From positions 5,952,001 to 6,016,000 of the forward strand of contig NZ_CP135922.1 in assembly GCF_032399705.1 (NCBI RefSeq): a stretch of 64,000 nucleotides of DNA, in the 5' to 3' direction. The DNA comes from Paenibacillus sp. BIC5C1. Its GTDB lineage: Bacteria; Bacillota; Bacilli; Paenibacillales; Paenibacillaceae. This document shows, one piece after another, positions 30,485-39,613 of this stretch; position 1 is the stretch's first letter; every line of letters starts with the position of its first letter. Position numbers and translations under genes: made by a program. A model generated the notes under the pieces. The model was given only the letters and a program-made list of their open reading frames with translations. It was not told where the DNA came from and did no database searches.

Positions 30485-31942
30485 CTACAGCTGCGGACGC
30501 TGCTTGTGGAATTCCGTATTTTGTTCAAACGCATGCGCTACGCGCAGTACGGTCGTTTCATCAAAGGCTTTACCGATAATCTGCATACCAACAGGCAGTC
30601 CGTCCGAGAATCCGCAAGGGATGCTAACTGCAGGTACACCAGCCAGGCTGACAGGGATAGTCAGAATATCATTGAGATACATCGTAAGTGGGTCATCGAC
30701 CTGGGAACCGAGTTTAAATGCCGTTGTTGGCGCAGTTGGCCCAATGATGACATCATATTTGGCAAATACGTCGTCGAAATCCTGTTTGATCAACGTACGC
30801 ACTTTTTGGGCTTTCAAATAATACGCATCGTAGTAACCTGAACTGAGCGCATAGGTTCCAAGCATGATGCGTCGTTTCACTTCGGGACCAAAACCTTGAC
30901 TGCGAGACTGGTGATACAGATCCAGCAAGTTCTCCGGATTGTCTGCACGAACACCATAACGCACACCGTCAAAACGAGCCAGGTTCGAAGAAGCCTCCGA
31001 GGAAGCGAGAAGATAATACGTAGCTACCGCATATTCGGTATGCGGAAGGGATACTTCTTCCCATGTTGCGCCGAGTCCTTCGAGGACTTTCAGGGCAGAC
31101 AGGACGGTTTCTTTAACTTGAGGATCAACGCCTTCACCAATGTATTCCTTCGGAACAGCAATGCGAAGTCCTTTGACATCCCCGGTCAGTCCACTCAAGT
31201 AATCCGGGATATCCACTCTCGCGGATGTCGAATCTTTGGCGTCATAGCCAGCAATGGCTTGCAGCACATAGGCAGAGTCCTCGACATTTTTCGTCAAAGG
31301 TCCAATTTGATCCAGGGAAGATGCGAATGCAACCAGACCAAAGCGGGAAACGAGTCCGTAGGTAGGTTTAAAACCGACAACACCGCAATAGGAAGCAGGC
31401 TGTCTGATGGAGCCCCCTGTATCTGATCCCAATGTGAAATAAGCTTCTCCTGCCGCAACAGCCGCAGCAGATCCACCACTAGAACCGCCTGGAACACGAT
31501 CGAGTGCCCAAGGGTTACGTACCGGATAGAAACTTGAATTTTCATTGGAGCCGCCCATGGCGAATTCGTCCATGTTCAGCTTCCCGATCGTCACGGTATC
31601 CGCCGCTTTCAGCTTCTCGACAACCGTTGCATCATACACCGGGTCGAAATTGCGCAAAAACTGGCTGCCGCATGTTGTGCGCAGTCCGTTCGTAACGATG
31701 TTGTCCTTAATGCCGACAGGCAGACCGAAAAGCAAACCCTTCTCCTCACCGCTGACAAGACGATCATCGAGTTGACGTGCACGTGCACGCGCCTGCTCTT
31801 CATCCAGTGCCAGATAAGCCTTAACCTTCTCATCCCGTTCACCAATGTTCTGATATGCCTGATTCACCAGATCGCTGACCGACAGCTCCTTGGCGTGCAG
31901 CTTGTTATGTATCTCCGGCAACGATTGTTCAAATAAACTCAC
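30485..31942 (-). CDS. gatA: Asp-tRNA(Asn)/Glu-tRNA(Gln) amidotransferase subunit A
   Basis: A 485-residue amidase that releases ammonia from glutamine for tRNA-dependent Gln or Asn formation. The amidase-signature triad is visible: Lys in GIKDNI, cis-Ser in GGSSGGSAA, and nucleophilic Ser in [12 protein letters not shown]. The GTG start at 31942 follows AGGAGG-ACGAATTAC. It lies 27 bases after gatC. Confidence 0.97.
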   Translation of the reverse strand: MSLFEQSLPEIHNKLHAKELSVSDLVNQAYQNIGERDEKVKAYLALDEEQARARARQLDDRLVSGEEKGLLFGLPVGIKDNIVTNGLRTTCGSQFLRNFDPVYDATVVEKLKAADTVTIGKLNMDEFAMGGSNENSSFYPVRNPWALDRVPGGSSGGSAAAVAAGEAYFTLGSDTGGSIRQPASYCGVVGFKPTYGLVSRFGLVAFASSLDQIGPLTKNVEDSAYVLQAIAGYDAKDSTSARVDIPDYLSGLTGDVKGLRIAVPKEYIGEGVDPQVKETVLSALKVLEGLGATWEEVSLPHTEYAVATYYLLASSEASSNLARFDGVRYGVRADNPENLLDLYHQSRSQGFGPEVKRRIMLGTYALSSGYYDAYYLKAQKVRTLIKQDFDDVFAKYDVIIGPTAPTTAFKLGSQVDDPLTMYLNDILTIPVSLAGVPAVSIPCGFSDGLPVGMQIIGKAFDETTVLRVAHAFEQNTEFHKQRPQL

Positions 31943-31969
31943 GTAATTCGTCCTCCTTCCGGTTATCCG

Positions 31970-32257
31970 TTATTCCATTACAGCAGGCACTTTGAATTGC
32001 CCGTCTTCTTCATCTGGTGCATTGCGCATGACCTGTTCAATCGACAGACTTTCCTTCGTCTCATCTTCACGCATCACATTGCTGACGTGCAGCACGTGAG
32101 TGGTTGGCTCAATGTTCTCTGTAACCAGTTCATTCAGCTTCTCAGCATATTTTAAAATCGCGTTCAGCTGTCCTGTCAGGGTCTGCTCTTCTTCAGCAGT
32201 CAAATTAAGCCGGGCCAGCTTGGCCACATGCTGAACGTCATTATTCGAAATACTCAT
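31970..32257 (-). CDS. gatC: Asp-tRNA(Asn)/Glu-tRNA(Gln) amidotransferase subunit C
   Basis: A 95-residue small subunit with the typical start VQHVAKLARLNLTAEEE and the tail motif MRNAPDEEDGQFKVPAVME. It holds GatA and GatB together. It is the first gene of the operon, with AAGGAGG before its ATG. Confidence 0.96.
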   Translation of the reverse strand: MSISNNDVQHVAKLARLNLTAEEEQTLTGQLNAILKYAEKLNELVTENIEPTTHVLHVSNVMREDETKESLSIEQVMRNAPDEEDGQFKVPAVME

Positions 32258-32559
32258 TTCCGGATGCCTCCTTCATTCGTTCTAATTCCTGAAACCGCCG
32301 AAAACGAATCGTCCGTTTAACGGGCTAAAGTCCCAAGATAACTTTTTTCATTATAGGTGAGATAGTTCGACAATTCAATGCAAATGACCCGAGTTACCGA
32401 ATATGCAAAATAACCCCAAACGATAGAGTCTTCCCTTAGACACATTTTGAAACCTAATCAACTGAATTTTTACACGCATAACTAGGATAATGAGGGCTTT
32501 AACGTTCAGACTTTCTAATCTAATCAAAAAAGAGCCGGCATCAGCCGACTCTTCAAATT
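32258..32559. other. Promoter region of gatCAB
   Basis: About 300 bases without a gene. A 64-codon minus-strand frame at 32375-32569 crosses the terminator of the neighbouring gene and is not taken as coding. No riboswitch-like fold was recognised. Confidence 0.55.
32525..32553 (-). terminator. Terminator after the 127-residue conserved gene
   Basis: Minus strand AAGAG-T-CGGC-TGAT-GCCG-G-CTCTT followed by a T run. Confidence 0.8.
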
Positions 32560-32943
32560 TTAAATCCATGCACGCAGGTTAACCTGCTTTATAAAATCCG
32601 CCTGTGACATAACATCGTTCGCGGTTTCCTCTTCCTCTTCCACAGCTTGAAAATCTCCGTTCATCAGATGATGAAACAGTTTCTCATTGTGTGTCGCAAG
32701 GGCGTAATCTATCAACGCTTCTCGCTCGACCCGCTCAGCTTCCTGCTTCAGCAGAACCTCTTCTAGATCGACGTCGCCGGATGGAACAAAAAAGTTCCGA
32801 TTCACCTGCGGCACTCGAAGCACGTAATCGAACGCATTGTCCGGATTCCGGTCATAAGCGATGATGAAACCATATTCCCCCACAGGAAGATTCTGCTCAA
32901 ACGCATCCGCGACGATGACAACCTTCTCTCCTAATCGCAGCAT
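32560..32943 (-). CDS. Uncharacterised 127-residue protein
   Basis: Not recognised. The first 65 residues are beta-rich (LGEKVVIVADAF, GEYGFIIAYDRN, DYVLRVP) and could form an SH3/KOW-like barrel; the rest is helical and acidic with a run of six Glu-rich residues. There is no signal peptide or membrane segment, so it is probably cytoplasmic. A good ribosome-binding site (AGGAGG-TTAGACG) precedes the ATG, and a terminator follows. It lies 130 bases downstream of the SigY module and may or may not be read from it. Confidence 0.7.
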   Translation of the reverse strand: MLRLGEKVVIVADAFEQNLPVGEYGFIIAYDRNPDNAFDYVLRVPQVNRNFFVPSGDVDLEEVLLKQEAERVEREALIDYALATHNEKLFHHLMNGDFQAVEEEEETANDVMSQADFIKQVNLRAWI

Positions 32944-33072
32944 CGTCTAACCTCCTGGTAGTCTATCTTTTTATTATTTGTATAGTCTACTAGAAAAGAA
33001 TAGCGATGTCTACGATTACTAGAATTAAACAAAACATTTGTGCAAAATCTTTTTTCCAAACCGTAAACTCTA

Positions 33073-33306
33073 TCATTTGTCCGATGTTCGCTTAGGAGGT
33101 CTGCGATCTGCTCGCACCACAATGAACCAATATATGATCAAAGGTGTTGGAAATCCGGTGATGCCCCACAATCCCCATAACCAGGGGAAACGGCCACGCC
33201 TGCGTGCATCCTGAAAGATCCATGTTCCCTGTATTAGCAAAAGAACGGCAATCAGAATAAGCCATACGAGTGGAATCTCATTTAAAGAATAATGCAGATC
33301 ATTCAT
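33073..33306 (-). CDS. yxlD: YxlD-like small membrane protein of the SigY module
   Basis: A 77-residue protein with two membrane segments (about residues 12-32 and 42-64) joined by FQDARRRGRFPWLWGLWG. It resembles the small YxlD/YxlE negative regulatory proteins encoded after sigY in Bacillus. Its ATG overlaps the end of the preceding yxlC-like gene by eight bases, behind AAGGAGACTCATT. It may help hold SigY inactive; this is inferred from gene order. Confidence 0.7.
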   Translation of the reverse strand: MNDLHYSLNEIPLVWLILIAVLLLIQGTWIFQDARRRGRFPWLWGLWGITGFPTPLIIYWFIVVRADRRPPKRTSDK

Positions 33307-33640
33307 AATGAGTCTCCTTCCGGCGTCGCCCTGACCAGATTATTGCCACGGCAATCGCTGCGCACAAGTTAATCGCCTGGATACCCAAATATAGAGCTGG
33401 AGCCGAATGGAACAGCAAGACACCAAAAGCGATAATGAACAGCCCCACAATCCAGAACAAAATCATTTCAATCCGATTGGCTCGTCGTTTCATTTGTTTT
33501 CGTTCCTTAACTTGGGCTTCAATGGAGGCTAAGGAAGGAGTGTTTACAGGCTCATACGCATCATCGAGCACTTTCATCTGTTGTTGCATTCGCATCAGAA
33601 TCTCTTGTTCATCCTGTTCCTCAGATCTGCTCATGCTCAA
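33299..33640 (-). CDS. yxlC: YxlC-like anti-sigma factor for SigY
   Basis: A 113-residue protein with an acidic, Gln/Glu-rich cytoplasmic N-terminal half (EEQDEQEILMRMQQQMK) and two C-terminal membrane segments. This layout and its place immediately after the ECF sigma gene match YxlC, the membrane anti-SigY protein. Start is TTG at 33640 (AAGGAG-CTGGG) or ATG at 33634; either way translation is coupled to the sigY stop. Confidence 0.78.
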   Translation of the reverse strand: MSMSRSEEQDEQEILMRMQQQMKVLDDAYEPVNTPSLASIEAQVKERKQMKRRANRIEMILFWIVGLFIIAFGVLLFHSAPALYLGIQAINLCAAIAVAIIWSGRRRKETHYE

Positions 33641-34173
33641 CCCAGCTCCTTTCTCAATTGACGAAGACCATAGGCAGTTCGAGACTTCGCCGTTCCGGAT
33701 GGAATACCTAGCATTTCACCAATTTCATCATAGCCATAACCATAATAATGCTTCAGCAGGACGGCAATACGATGTTCTGGGGTTAACCTTGTCATGGCAT
33801 CCATGACATCTGTCCATTCTTCATTCCGGCTCTCAAATTGCCACCGCAATTTCCGTACAGCCTGATTACGAATTGCTTCCAGCCAAATCTGTTCTCTTCG
33901 TCTGCGCCTAGTCTTGTCGATATATATACGGGTGGCAATCGTAATCATCCATGACGAAAAGGCAGACGAGCCATCGTATCTATGAATATTTTCCATACAT
34001 CGAATCATCGTATCCTGCACTGTCTCCTCAGCAACGTTGGGGTCCATCGTTACTTTGACAAGATACTTATACACAAAGGCGTAGTGACGTTGCAGCAGTT
34101 CTGCCAGTGCACTGTCATCCCCCTGTATCGCTCTCTGTACCTCTTCCAGTTCGGCTGCCTCCATCTGAATCAT
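33637..34173 (-). CDS. sigY: ECF sigma factor, SigY-like
   Basis: A 178-residue RNA polymerase sigma factor. Region 2 contains FVYKYLVKVTMDPNVAEETVQDTMIRCMENIHRYDGSS and the promoter-melting segment WMITIATRIYIDK; region 4 contains LTPEHRIAVLLKHYYGYGYDEIGEMLG and the recognition helix PSGTAKSRT. The SigY assignment follows from the adjacent YxlC- and YxlD-like genes. GGAGAGCAGGTG precedes the ATG at 34173. A candidate ECF promoter upstream suggests autoregulation. The Bacillus operon's ABC-transporter genes yxlFG are not present here. Confidence 0.85.
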   Translation of the reverse strand: MIQMEAAELEEVQRAIQGDDSALAELLQRHYAFVYKYLVKVTMDPNVAEETVQDTMIRCMENIHRYDGSSAFSSWMITIATRIYIDKTRRRRREQIWLEAIRNQAVRKLRWQFESRNEEWTDVMDAMTRLTPEHRIAVLLKHYYGYGYDEIGEMLGIPSGTAKSRTAYGLRQLRKELG

Positions 34174-34202
34174 CACCTGCTCTCCGCTCAGTCTTATGTT
34201 AT

Positions 34203-34228
34203 TACGACAGGCTCTGCAAAAACGTTCA
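34203..34228 (-). promoter_or_regulatory. Candidate autoregulatory ECF promoter of sigY
   Basis: Minus strand TGAACG, 16-base spacer, CGTA, 30 bases before the start codon. This has the AAC -35 and CGT -10 typical of ECF sigma factors. Confidence 0.65.
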
Positions 34229-34237
34229 ATTCAATCC

Positions 34238-34281
34238 AAAAAAAATCTGAAGCCGACAATTTCCCGGGCAATCAGACTTCA
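34238..34281 (-). terminator. Probable terminator after the 83-residue gene
   Basis: Minus strand GAAG and CTTC arms with an inner GCCCGGG-rich loop precede eight T. The stem is weak and overlaps the stop codon. Confidence 0.45.
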
Positions 34282-34523
34282 TTTCGGTAATCTTGCAGTT
34301 TGTCGAACCACGGTTGGTTGCGAGCTCCACTGCTTAATAAATGACTTCTCCATATATTCTGCTGTTGATCCTTGATTGGATTCATCTCATTGTTCATGTA
34401 GTTATGTAGTTGAGGACGTTGGGTAACTGCTTCTATTCTGCCACTTTCCATTGCTCGACGGTTCTCTTCGATGATCAGGTTCTCGGCACGTTGTCCCAAC
34501 TGAATCACTCGCTTTTTCTCCAC
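34272..34523 (-). CDS. Uncharacterised 83-residue protein
   Basis: Not recognised. It is a hydrophilic helical protein (KRVIQLGQRAENLIIEENRR) with no signal or membrane segment; the second half is Gln/Asn-rich and ends in a Trp-containing WFDKLQDYR motif. A GTG start at 34523 follows GAGGAATTAGAA, and a TATAAT-like -10 lies upstream, so it is probably real. Confidence 0.55.
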   Translation of the reverse strand: MEKKRVIQLGQRAENLIIEENRRAMESGRIEAVTQRPQLHNYMNNEMNPIKDQQQNIWRSHLLSSGARNQPWFDKLQDYRNEV

Positions 34524-34867
34524 TTCTAATTCCTCGCTCTCATTAGCTATTGTTTCATAATTCTTCCGACTCTTATCATCTCAATCTTATTATAATTCGA
34601 CTTGCTAAATGGACTAGAACGATCTTCTGTAGATACTTGTCAACGATCTGTATGTAGGGCTAAACGGGGTGTAACTTTGATAAAAAAGTGGCTGAAAACA
34701 AAAAAAGAACGCAAACCGGGTATAGACCACAGTCTGCGTGCTTCGCAAGTTAGGGTGTTTCTTTGTACTGCTTCAGTTAGATGGTGCTTTAACGTTTGTA
34801 ACAACTAATTGCTATTCTAATGAAAAAGTTGTCACTTGTCCAGACTTTCTTCACATAAATTGTCGGA
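34524..34867. other. Intergenic region
   Basis: About 340 bases. It holds a TATAAT -10-like element for the 83-residue gene (minus strand, near 34589) and the terminator of the MBL-hydrolase gene. A plus-strand frame at 34602-34808 crosses that terminator and is not taken as coding. Confidence 0.5.
34699..34739 (-). terminator. Terminator downstream of the MBL-hydrolase operon
   Basis: Minus strand ACGCAGAC pairs with GTTTGCGT, followed by TC and seven T. It lies about 130 bases after the stop codon. Confidence 0.7.
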
Positions 34868-35500
34868 TCATCTTGCAGACACGTATGGATTGTTCTTCTT
34901 CTCATAACCGATTGTCGTTTTGGGACCATGACCTGGATACACCTTGACCTGATCCGAGAAGGTGTACAACTTGTTCTGGATTGAATCAATCAGATCCCGT
35001 TCACGGCCTCCGGTCAGATCCGTTCTGCCTACACCCATCCGGAACAGAACATCACCTGCAAACAGATCATCACCACATAGTAAACTTACACTGCCTGGTG
35101 AGTGTCCTGGTGTATGATACACTTTGAACGTATGGCCAATAAAGTTCAAAGTCTGTCCTTCATCCAAGGCATATTCAGCTGGATCTGTCGATAGCGGCGG
35201 GGTAGCCTGCGGCCAGTTCAAAGAACCATTCAATTTTGGCGTCGTGAGCCAATCGCTCTCCAAGTCATGCAAATAAACGGGACAACCTTTCAATTTGCGA
35301 ATTTCATCCACGCCGCCCATATGATCAAAATGCGCGTGAGTAAGCAGAATCGCTTCGATCTCCAGGTCCTGAATGGCTTTGAGCAATGGGCCCGGATTCA
35401 TTCCAGGGTCAATGATTACGGCTTTACCTGGATCATCGCCCTGCAACAGATACGCATTGGTCTGGAGCGGACCCAAAGAAAATGTACGAATGTTAAGCAT
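34868..35500 (-). CDS. MBL-fold metallo-hydrolase (glyoxalase II-like)
   Basis: A 210-residue metallo-beta-lactamase-fold enzyme. The metal motif THAHFDHMGG (HxHxDH) is near residue 55; further ligands lie in HTPGHSPGS, GDVLF and YPGHGP. The short length and GHTFKVYHTPGHSPGSV fit the YqgX/GloB-like group of small thiol-ester hydrolases; the exact substrate is not known. It is six bases after the thioredoxin-like gene and probably the last gene of a dedA-trx-mbl operon. Confidence 0.9.
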   Translation of the reverse strand: MLNIRTFSLGPLQTNAYLLQGDDPGKAVIIDPGMNPGPLLKAIQDLEIEAILLTHAHFDHMGGVDEIRKLKGCPVYLHDLESDWLTTPKLNGSLNWPQATPPLSTDPAEYALDEGQTLNFIGHTFKVYHTPGHSPGSVSLLCGDDLFAGDVLFRMGVGRTDLTGGRERDLIDSIQNKLYTFSDQVKVYPGHGPKTTIGYEKKNNPYVSAR

Positions 35501-35506
35501 ATCGGC

Positions 35507-36076
35507 TCAGTAACCCGAAATCAGTTCACGCAACTCACGAATAATAGCTGCATTTGACTCCGTTCCTTCCCCATAACGTTTACCAATCTCTTGACGTGCA
35601 ACAGCCAAATTATCCTGATAATCTGCTGCTTCACGGTCTGGGTTGAGACGTTTAAATTCAACCATAACTTCCTGCACATGTTGCGGGCGAGGTCCCCATT
35701 GACCCAGTACATGTCCGCCCGTATCTGCAAAAATAACGACAGGGACAGAGCGTCCGCCCATCGTAAGGAACTCATCCATCACTTCAGGGTGATTTTCCAA
35801 AATAAGAACTTCTGTCGGAATCCCGGAGATTTCCAGCGCCTGGAATACGACCGGAACATTACGTACCACGTCGCCACACCAGTCAGCAGCCAAAATTAAC
35901 ACACGCAAATCATCGCGGTGATTCAAGCTTTCGAAAAATTCACGATCATCCTCGCTTGGCCATGCAAAGCTGTCATAGTTTGCCTGAAACTCACTTTGGT
36001 TCTTCGTCATGCTCTCAATGAATTCTTTCGGTGGCAGACCTTTACCGAATTTGTGAGACAAGTTTGGTTTTCCCAT
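35507..36076 (-). CDS. Thioredoxin-fold protein with a single active-site Cys
   Basis: A 189-residue cytoplasmic protein. The thioredoxin strand-helix entry is LRVLILAADWCGDVVRNVP: Cys is present at the first position of the usual CxxC but the second is Val. The cis-Pro loop GGRSVPVVIF is intact. Such proteins are widespread in Bacillales; a monothiol redox or binding role is likely. The start ATG at 36076 lies next to the dedA stop, indicating co-transcription. No signal peptide is present. Confidence 0.82.
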   Translation of the reverse strand: MGKPNLSHKFGKGLPPKEFIESMTKNQSEFQANYDSFAWPSEDDREFFESLNHRDDLRVLILAADWCGDVVRNVPVVFQALEISGIPTEVLILENHPEVMDEFLTMGGRSVPVVIFADTGGHVLGQWGPRPQHVQEVMVEFKRLNPDREAADYQDNLAVARQEIGKRYGEGTESNAAIIRELRELISGY

Positions 36077-36078
36077 AA

Positions 36079-36693
36079 CTAGACACTTCCCTTCTTTTTA
36101 CGAGCATTCATCCATTTAATAAGTACATAAATAATCATAAGTGCGAGAGCAACGAGCAGAATCGGCATAATATAAGGTGCCGCTTTCTCGTTGATATGTT
36201 GCCATTGATCTCCAAGTATCATCCCTAAATATATAAACAATGCAGACCAAGGTATAACAGCGAGGGTTGTCAACAAAATAAATCGACCCGTATGCATTTT
36301 GGATATACCGGCAGGAATCGATATGGCATGTCTTACGACCGGAACAAAACGCGCCGTGAAAATGACACCCGTCCCATACTTGCGGAACCACTCTTCGGAA
36401 TGGTCGATGTGCTTTTTCTGGATCAATATGTATTTTCCGTAGCGTTCAAGTACAGGTCTTCCGCCATAACGGCCAATCCAGTAAATAAATAGCTGGGCTA
36501 TGACACCGCCCACGGTACCAAAAATCATTGCACCGAAAAAATTAATATGGCCTTGTGAAACGAGAAAACCTCCATATGCCAGTACAATTTCACTCGGAAT
36601 AACTTCAAGCATTAGTCCAAGCATAATTCCAAAGTATCCAAGACTCTGAATCCAATCGAATAATTGATTGACAATGTTATGAATAACGTCCAT
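36079..36693 (-). CDS. DedA-family membrane protein
   Basis: A 204-residue polytopic membrane protein with the DedA/SNARE-associated signatures EVIPSEIVLAYGGFLVSQG, GGVIAQLFIYWIGRYGG and FTARFVPVVRHAISIPAGISKM. Members of this family move or scramble polyprenyl-phosphate or phospholipids and support envelope integrity. It is the first gene of a three-gene operon. Confidence 0.92.
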   Translation of the reverse strand: MDVIHNIVNQLFDWIQSLGYFGIMLGLMLEVIPSEIVLAYGGFLVSQGHINFFGAMIFGTVGGVIAQLFIYWIGRYGGRPVLERYGKYILIQKKHIDHSEEWFRKYGTGVIFTARFVPVVRHAISIPAGISKMHTGRFILLTTLAVIPWSALFIYLGMILGDQWQHINEKAAPYIMPILLVALALMIIYVLIKWMNARKKKGSV

Positions 36694-36853
36694 CTCGACC
36701 CTCTTTCTTCATCCTGATTGGCAGTGCCCTTCCGCACCATGGATGTTCGTCCCTATTTTATCACAGGCCTGTAGCTGTTGCTACTTCACCCGTTTGGGGG
36801 AGTGTCCCGGAGGCAGTCCTTTGCATATGGTATCGGGAGAGGAGCGTGAGAAG

Positions 36854-37201
36854 ATGTCATTCAAATCAGCACCCGGTACTCCCCCGGTCAAACATAATAC
36901 CCCAGGCCAGAAACTGCCTTCTGCCCGAGGTATCCGAAGAGCGTGCAGCAAGGAGCTGTATCGAACAGCCAAAAAGCTAAAGGTATATATATCTCCCGAA
37001 CTGATGAAGCAGGCGGAAGAATTGTATTACGGGAAGGTCATCGCCAATCTGCTCTGGATCGGAGAAAATCGGGATAACCGCAAAAAATTATGCGAGTGGT
37101 GGAACGCGGATGTCAGCGCTGAGATCGCAACTCTATGGGGTGTGGAGGTAGAACCGCTGCAAGCTGCCTTTAAGAATGCGTTTGGCGGATATCGCCTGTA
37201 G
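36854..37201 (+). CDS. Uncharacterised conserved-looking 115-residue basic protein
   Basis: A 115-residue protein with a Pro-rich disordered N-terminus followed by a compact helical part (SARGIRRACSKELYRTAKKLKV, EELYYGKVIANLLWIGENRDNRKKL). It is rich in basic residues and Trp, with no signal or membrane segment. I recall similar small proteins in Paenibacillus without a known function. AGGAG-CGTGAGAAG precedes the ATG at 36854; the 37 upstream in-frame codons are GC-rich noise with no ribosome-binding site. Confidence 0.7.
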   Translation: MSFKSAPGTPPVKHNTPGQKLPSARGIRRACSKELYRTAKKLKVYISPELMKQAEELYYGKVIANLLWIGENRDNRKKLCEWWNADVSAEIATLWGVEVEPLQAAFKNAFGGYRL

Positions 37202-37388
37202 GTTGGGCGTACTGGACAGGTAGACGAACATCCTATGGTGCAGCATATTATTCGATGTTGTGTAACCTGAACTGAGGCGTAAAGCAATACTTTCGTTGGA
37301 TCCATGCGAGATCGTTCATCACGTTATTTATTAAATCATTCTTTTCATGGTACTCGTTCACTTTAAGCGTTGGATAAAGGTGAGATAT

Positions 37389-39563
37389 TCAGGGACTCTT
37401 TCTGGTCACTTCTGAAGCAAGTGGACCAAAAGCAAGGAGGCGTAGATTACCCCCATAACGCGATGCTTCTTCTTTAAGCTCAAAACGCCGATCATTTCTC
37501 TCCTCCCCTGCTGCCACTTCTTCCGCCAGTTGTCTATAACGTTCGTACATCCTTACTCCAGCAGCAGCGGTCTGCCTCCCTCGTTCAGCATACCCTGCCG
37601 CCAGTTCCCTCCGTGATGCCTGTTCCATCCAATACAGGGCTTGGGACTGGCTGGACGCGTCAAAGCGATTCAGGGCCAGGCCATGTTCAAAATAGTTCCC
37701 GGCCAGCTCTCCTCTACCCGATTGAGCTGCCAACCGCCCCAGCTCTCCGTAGAGTTGGGGTGAAACAGGAGAAAAGGACAAGCTCTGCACCAATATGGAT
37801 TCAGCCTTTTCCACTTGAAGCGTACGGGACAGGGAGATGGCAATATCCGGTCTGTAGGGGTTGAACTTGTACGCCGCAGTAAGTAGCGCTTTACGCTCAG
37901 TATCTCCTGAATCTTTTGACATGGCTAGACGATATTGTTGTTCTGCCACCACCTGTTGTCCAGTAAGCCAAACTGTGCCGCCAAGCCAAAACATGACGAA
38001 CAGTCCGGTTAATATCCGTTGAGGCCATGGGCTTAACGGACGGAGAAAACGAGACCGCTTTTTGTCAGCCGCGAATTCCTGTAGAGTTGCCGACGAGCGA
38101 GCCCAGCCCCCCAGCCAAATGAACATCATCCAAAGAAAGGTGAAGCTCCAGTCAAAGTCCATTGCGCCATGGAGGACAAAAACAATAACCGAGGGCAGCA
38201 AATGAGGTGCACGCCTCCACATCGTACGCAAGGTGGACAAGAACCATCCGGCGATGAGCAACAATCCGATCACGCCTGTATCGAGGGCGAGATCGAGGAA
38301 ACCGTTATGTACTTCGCCTCCAACATAAGGCGAGGATTGGATGGCGCGAAACATGCTGCGCCATGTCTCTCCCCCGTGGCCCAGCCATGCGGCCTCGGTC
38401 CAGAGCTTCAGGGCATCCCGCCACATCTGAAGGCGGGACAGCCCTGTGCCGACACCTGCCGCCATGCGGTCGGCGGTGGAGGCCACGGCCACCGTGGCGG
38501 CGGTAATTCCCGCCAGCACGGTGGCCGTAAGGGCAGCAGCGCGCACACGAGCGCCGCTGTGCCACAAACGGCACAGCAGCAGCGTGCCGAGCAGCGCAGC
38601 TGCCCATGCCCCGGCCAGGGCCAGCAGGCCGGGCACGGGTGCAGGCGCCAGCTGGGCCGCAGCCAGCTGGCTGTAGAGCCAGGCCGCGCACGCCAGTGGC
38701 GCGGCCGTGGCCAGCAGCAGCAGCAGGCGGGCACCGCGCCGCTGCAAAGCGAAGGCGGCGACCGCGGCGCAGCCGGTCGCCAGCCAAGCGCCGCGCGACT
38801 CGCTCAGCAGCAGCGCGGCTTGCGCGGGCATTAGCGGCAGCACTGCCGCGATGAGGCGCCCGGCCGACAACGGCCGGGCCATAGCGCGCGCGGCTGCAGC
38901 CAGCCGCTCCAATGCGTACATGCCAACAATGGCACCGTACGCATTGGGGTACTGCAGCAATCCGCCGAGCCGGGCTCCGGCGGAGCTGATCTCAGGGTCA
39001 GCGGTTCGCATGACCCCATAAGGCAGCGGCAGCACACCGCACGCGGCAAGTACTCCGCTTAGCACCAGCAGGCCGCCTGCCCATTGCCAGCCGCAGGCAA
39101 ACCATCGCGTTCCGTTCATGCGCGAGGCCAGCATGACGGTTAACAACGCAAAGATCGCCAGAAGGCTCCAGCGCAGCATCTCATCCAAGCTTCCCTGTAC
39201 GTTGACAGGACCTATCCATACATGCAGACCAAACCAAACTGCCATAGCCAAGGGCCAAAGCATCCAGCGGGTATGAGCATGCTGCATAATGGCCTCGTAT
39301 AGTCGTTTGAGGTAATTCGACCACTGAGCAATCCCTGACTGCCCTCTCGTCTTCGGTTCATTGAAGCACATAATAAACAAGACAAACCAAATAAGTACAC
39401 TTCCTGATGCCACGAGTACCATGGGATATACGTCCGTAGCATAAAACAATCCCCTGCATAGACACCCTGCCAAGAGTAACGTCACTGCAATTAAACCAAG
39501 AATTGCCGTTAGTGCCGATTCTGAACTCCACTTAGTCTTCTCATCTAATTTCCCTCCCTTCAT
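37389..39563 (-). CDS. O-antigen-ligase-like (Wzy_C) membrane protein with C-terminal TPR-like region
   Basis: A 724-residue protein with about 11-12 membrane segments (residues 15-500) and a soluble helical C-terminal part (about 545-710) with TPR-like repeats. The Wzy_C/O-antigen-ligase signature is in the large loop: SRLQMWRDALKLWTEAAWLGHGGETW, then GGEVHNGFLDLALDTGVIGLLLI with the conserved His. Such proteins join or polymerise surface glycans. The middle (about 38370-39060) is extremely GC- and Ala-rich compared with both ends of the gene. AAGGAG precedes the ATG at 39563. It is a single gene, not near other polysaccharide genes. Confidence 0.82.
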   Translation of the reverse strand: MKGGKLDEKTKWSSESALTAILGLIAVTLLLAGCLCRGLFYATDVYPMVLVASGSVLIWFVLFIMCFNEPKTRGQSGIAQWSNYLKRLYEAIMQHAHTRWMLWPLAMAVWFGLHVWIGPVNVQGSLDEMLRWSLLAIFALLTVMLASRMNGTRWFACGWQWAGGLLVLSGVLAACGVLPLPYGVMRTADPEISSAGARLGGLLQYPNAYGAIVGMYALERLAAAARAMARPLSAGRLIAAVLPLMPAQAALLLSESRGAWLATGCAAVAAFALQRRGARLLLLLATAAPLACAAWLYSQLAAAQLAPAPVPGLLALAGAWAAALLGTLLLCRLWHSGARVRAAALTATVLAGITAATVAVASTADRMAAGVGTGLSRLQMWRDALKLWTEAAWLGHGGETWRSMFRAIQSSPYVGGEVHNGFLDLALDTGVIGLLLIAGWFLSTLRTMWRRAPHLLPSVIVFVLHGAMDFDWSFTFLWMMFIWLGGWARSSATLQEFAADKKRSRFLRPLSPWPQRILTGLFVMFWLGGTVWLTGQQVVAEQQYRLAMSKDSGDTERKALLTAAYKFNPYRPDIAISLSRTLQVEKAESILVQSLSFSPVSPQLYGELGRLAAQSGRGELAGNYFEHGLALNRFDASSQSQALYWMEQASRRELAAGYAERGRQTAAAGVRMYERYRQLAEEVAAGEERNDRRFELKEEASRYGGNLRLLAFGPLASEVTRKSP

Positions 39564-39613
39564 GCGCTCCTCTCCTTTCTCCCATCCCCATATTCTCCCA
39601 AATCAATTCCAAA

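Noticed and set aside
38169..38834. Plus-strand 221-codon frame and other frames in the same area
   Set aside because: Produced by the GC-rich core of the O-antigen-ligase-like gene, where stop codons are rare in all frames; no ribosome-binding site.
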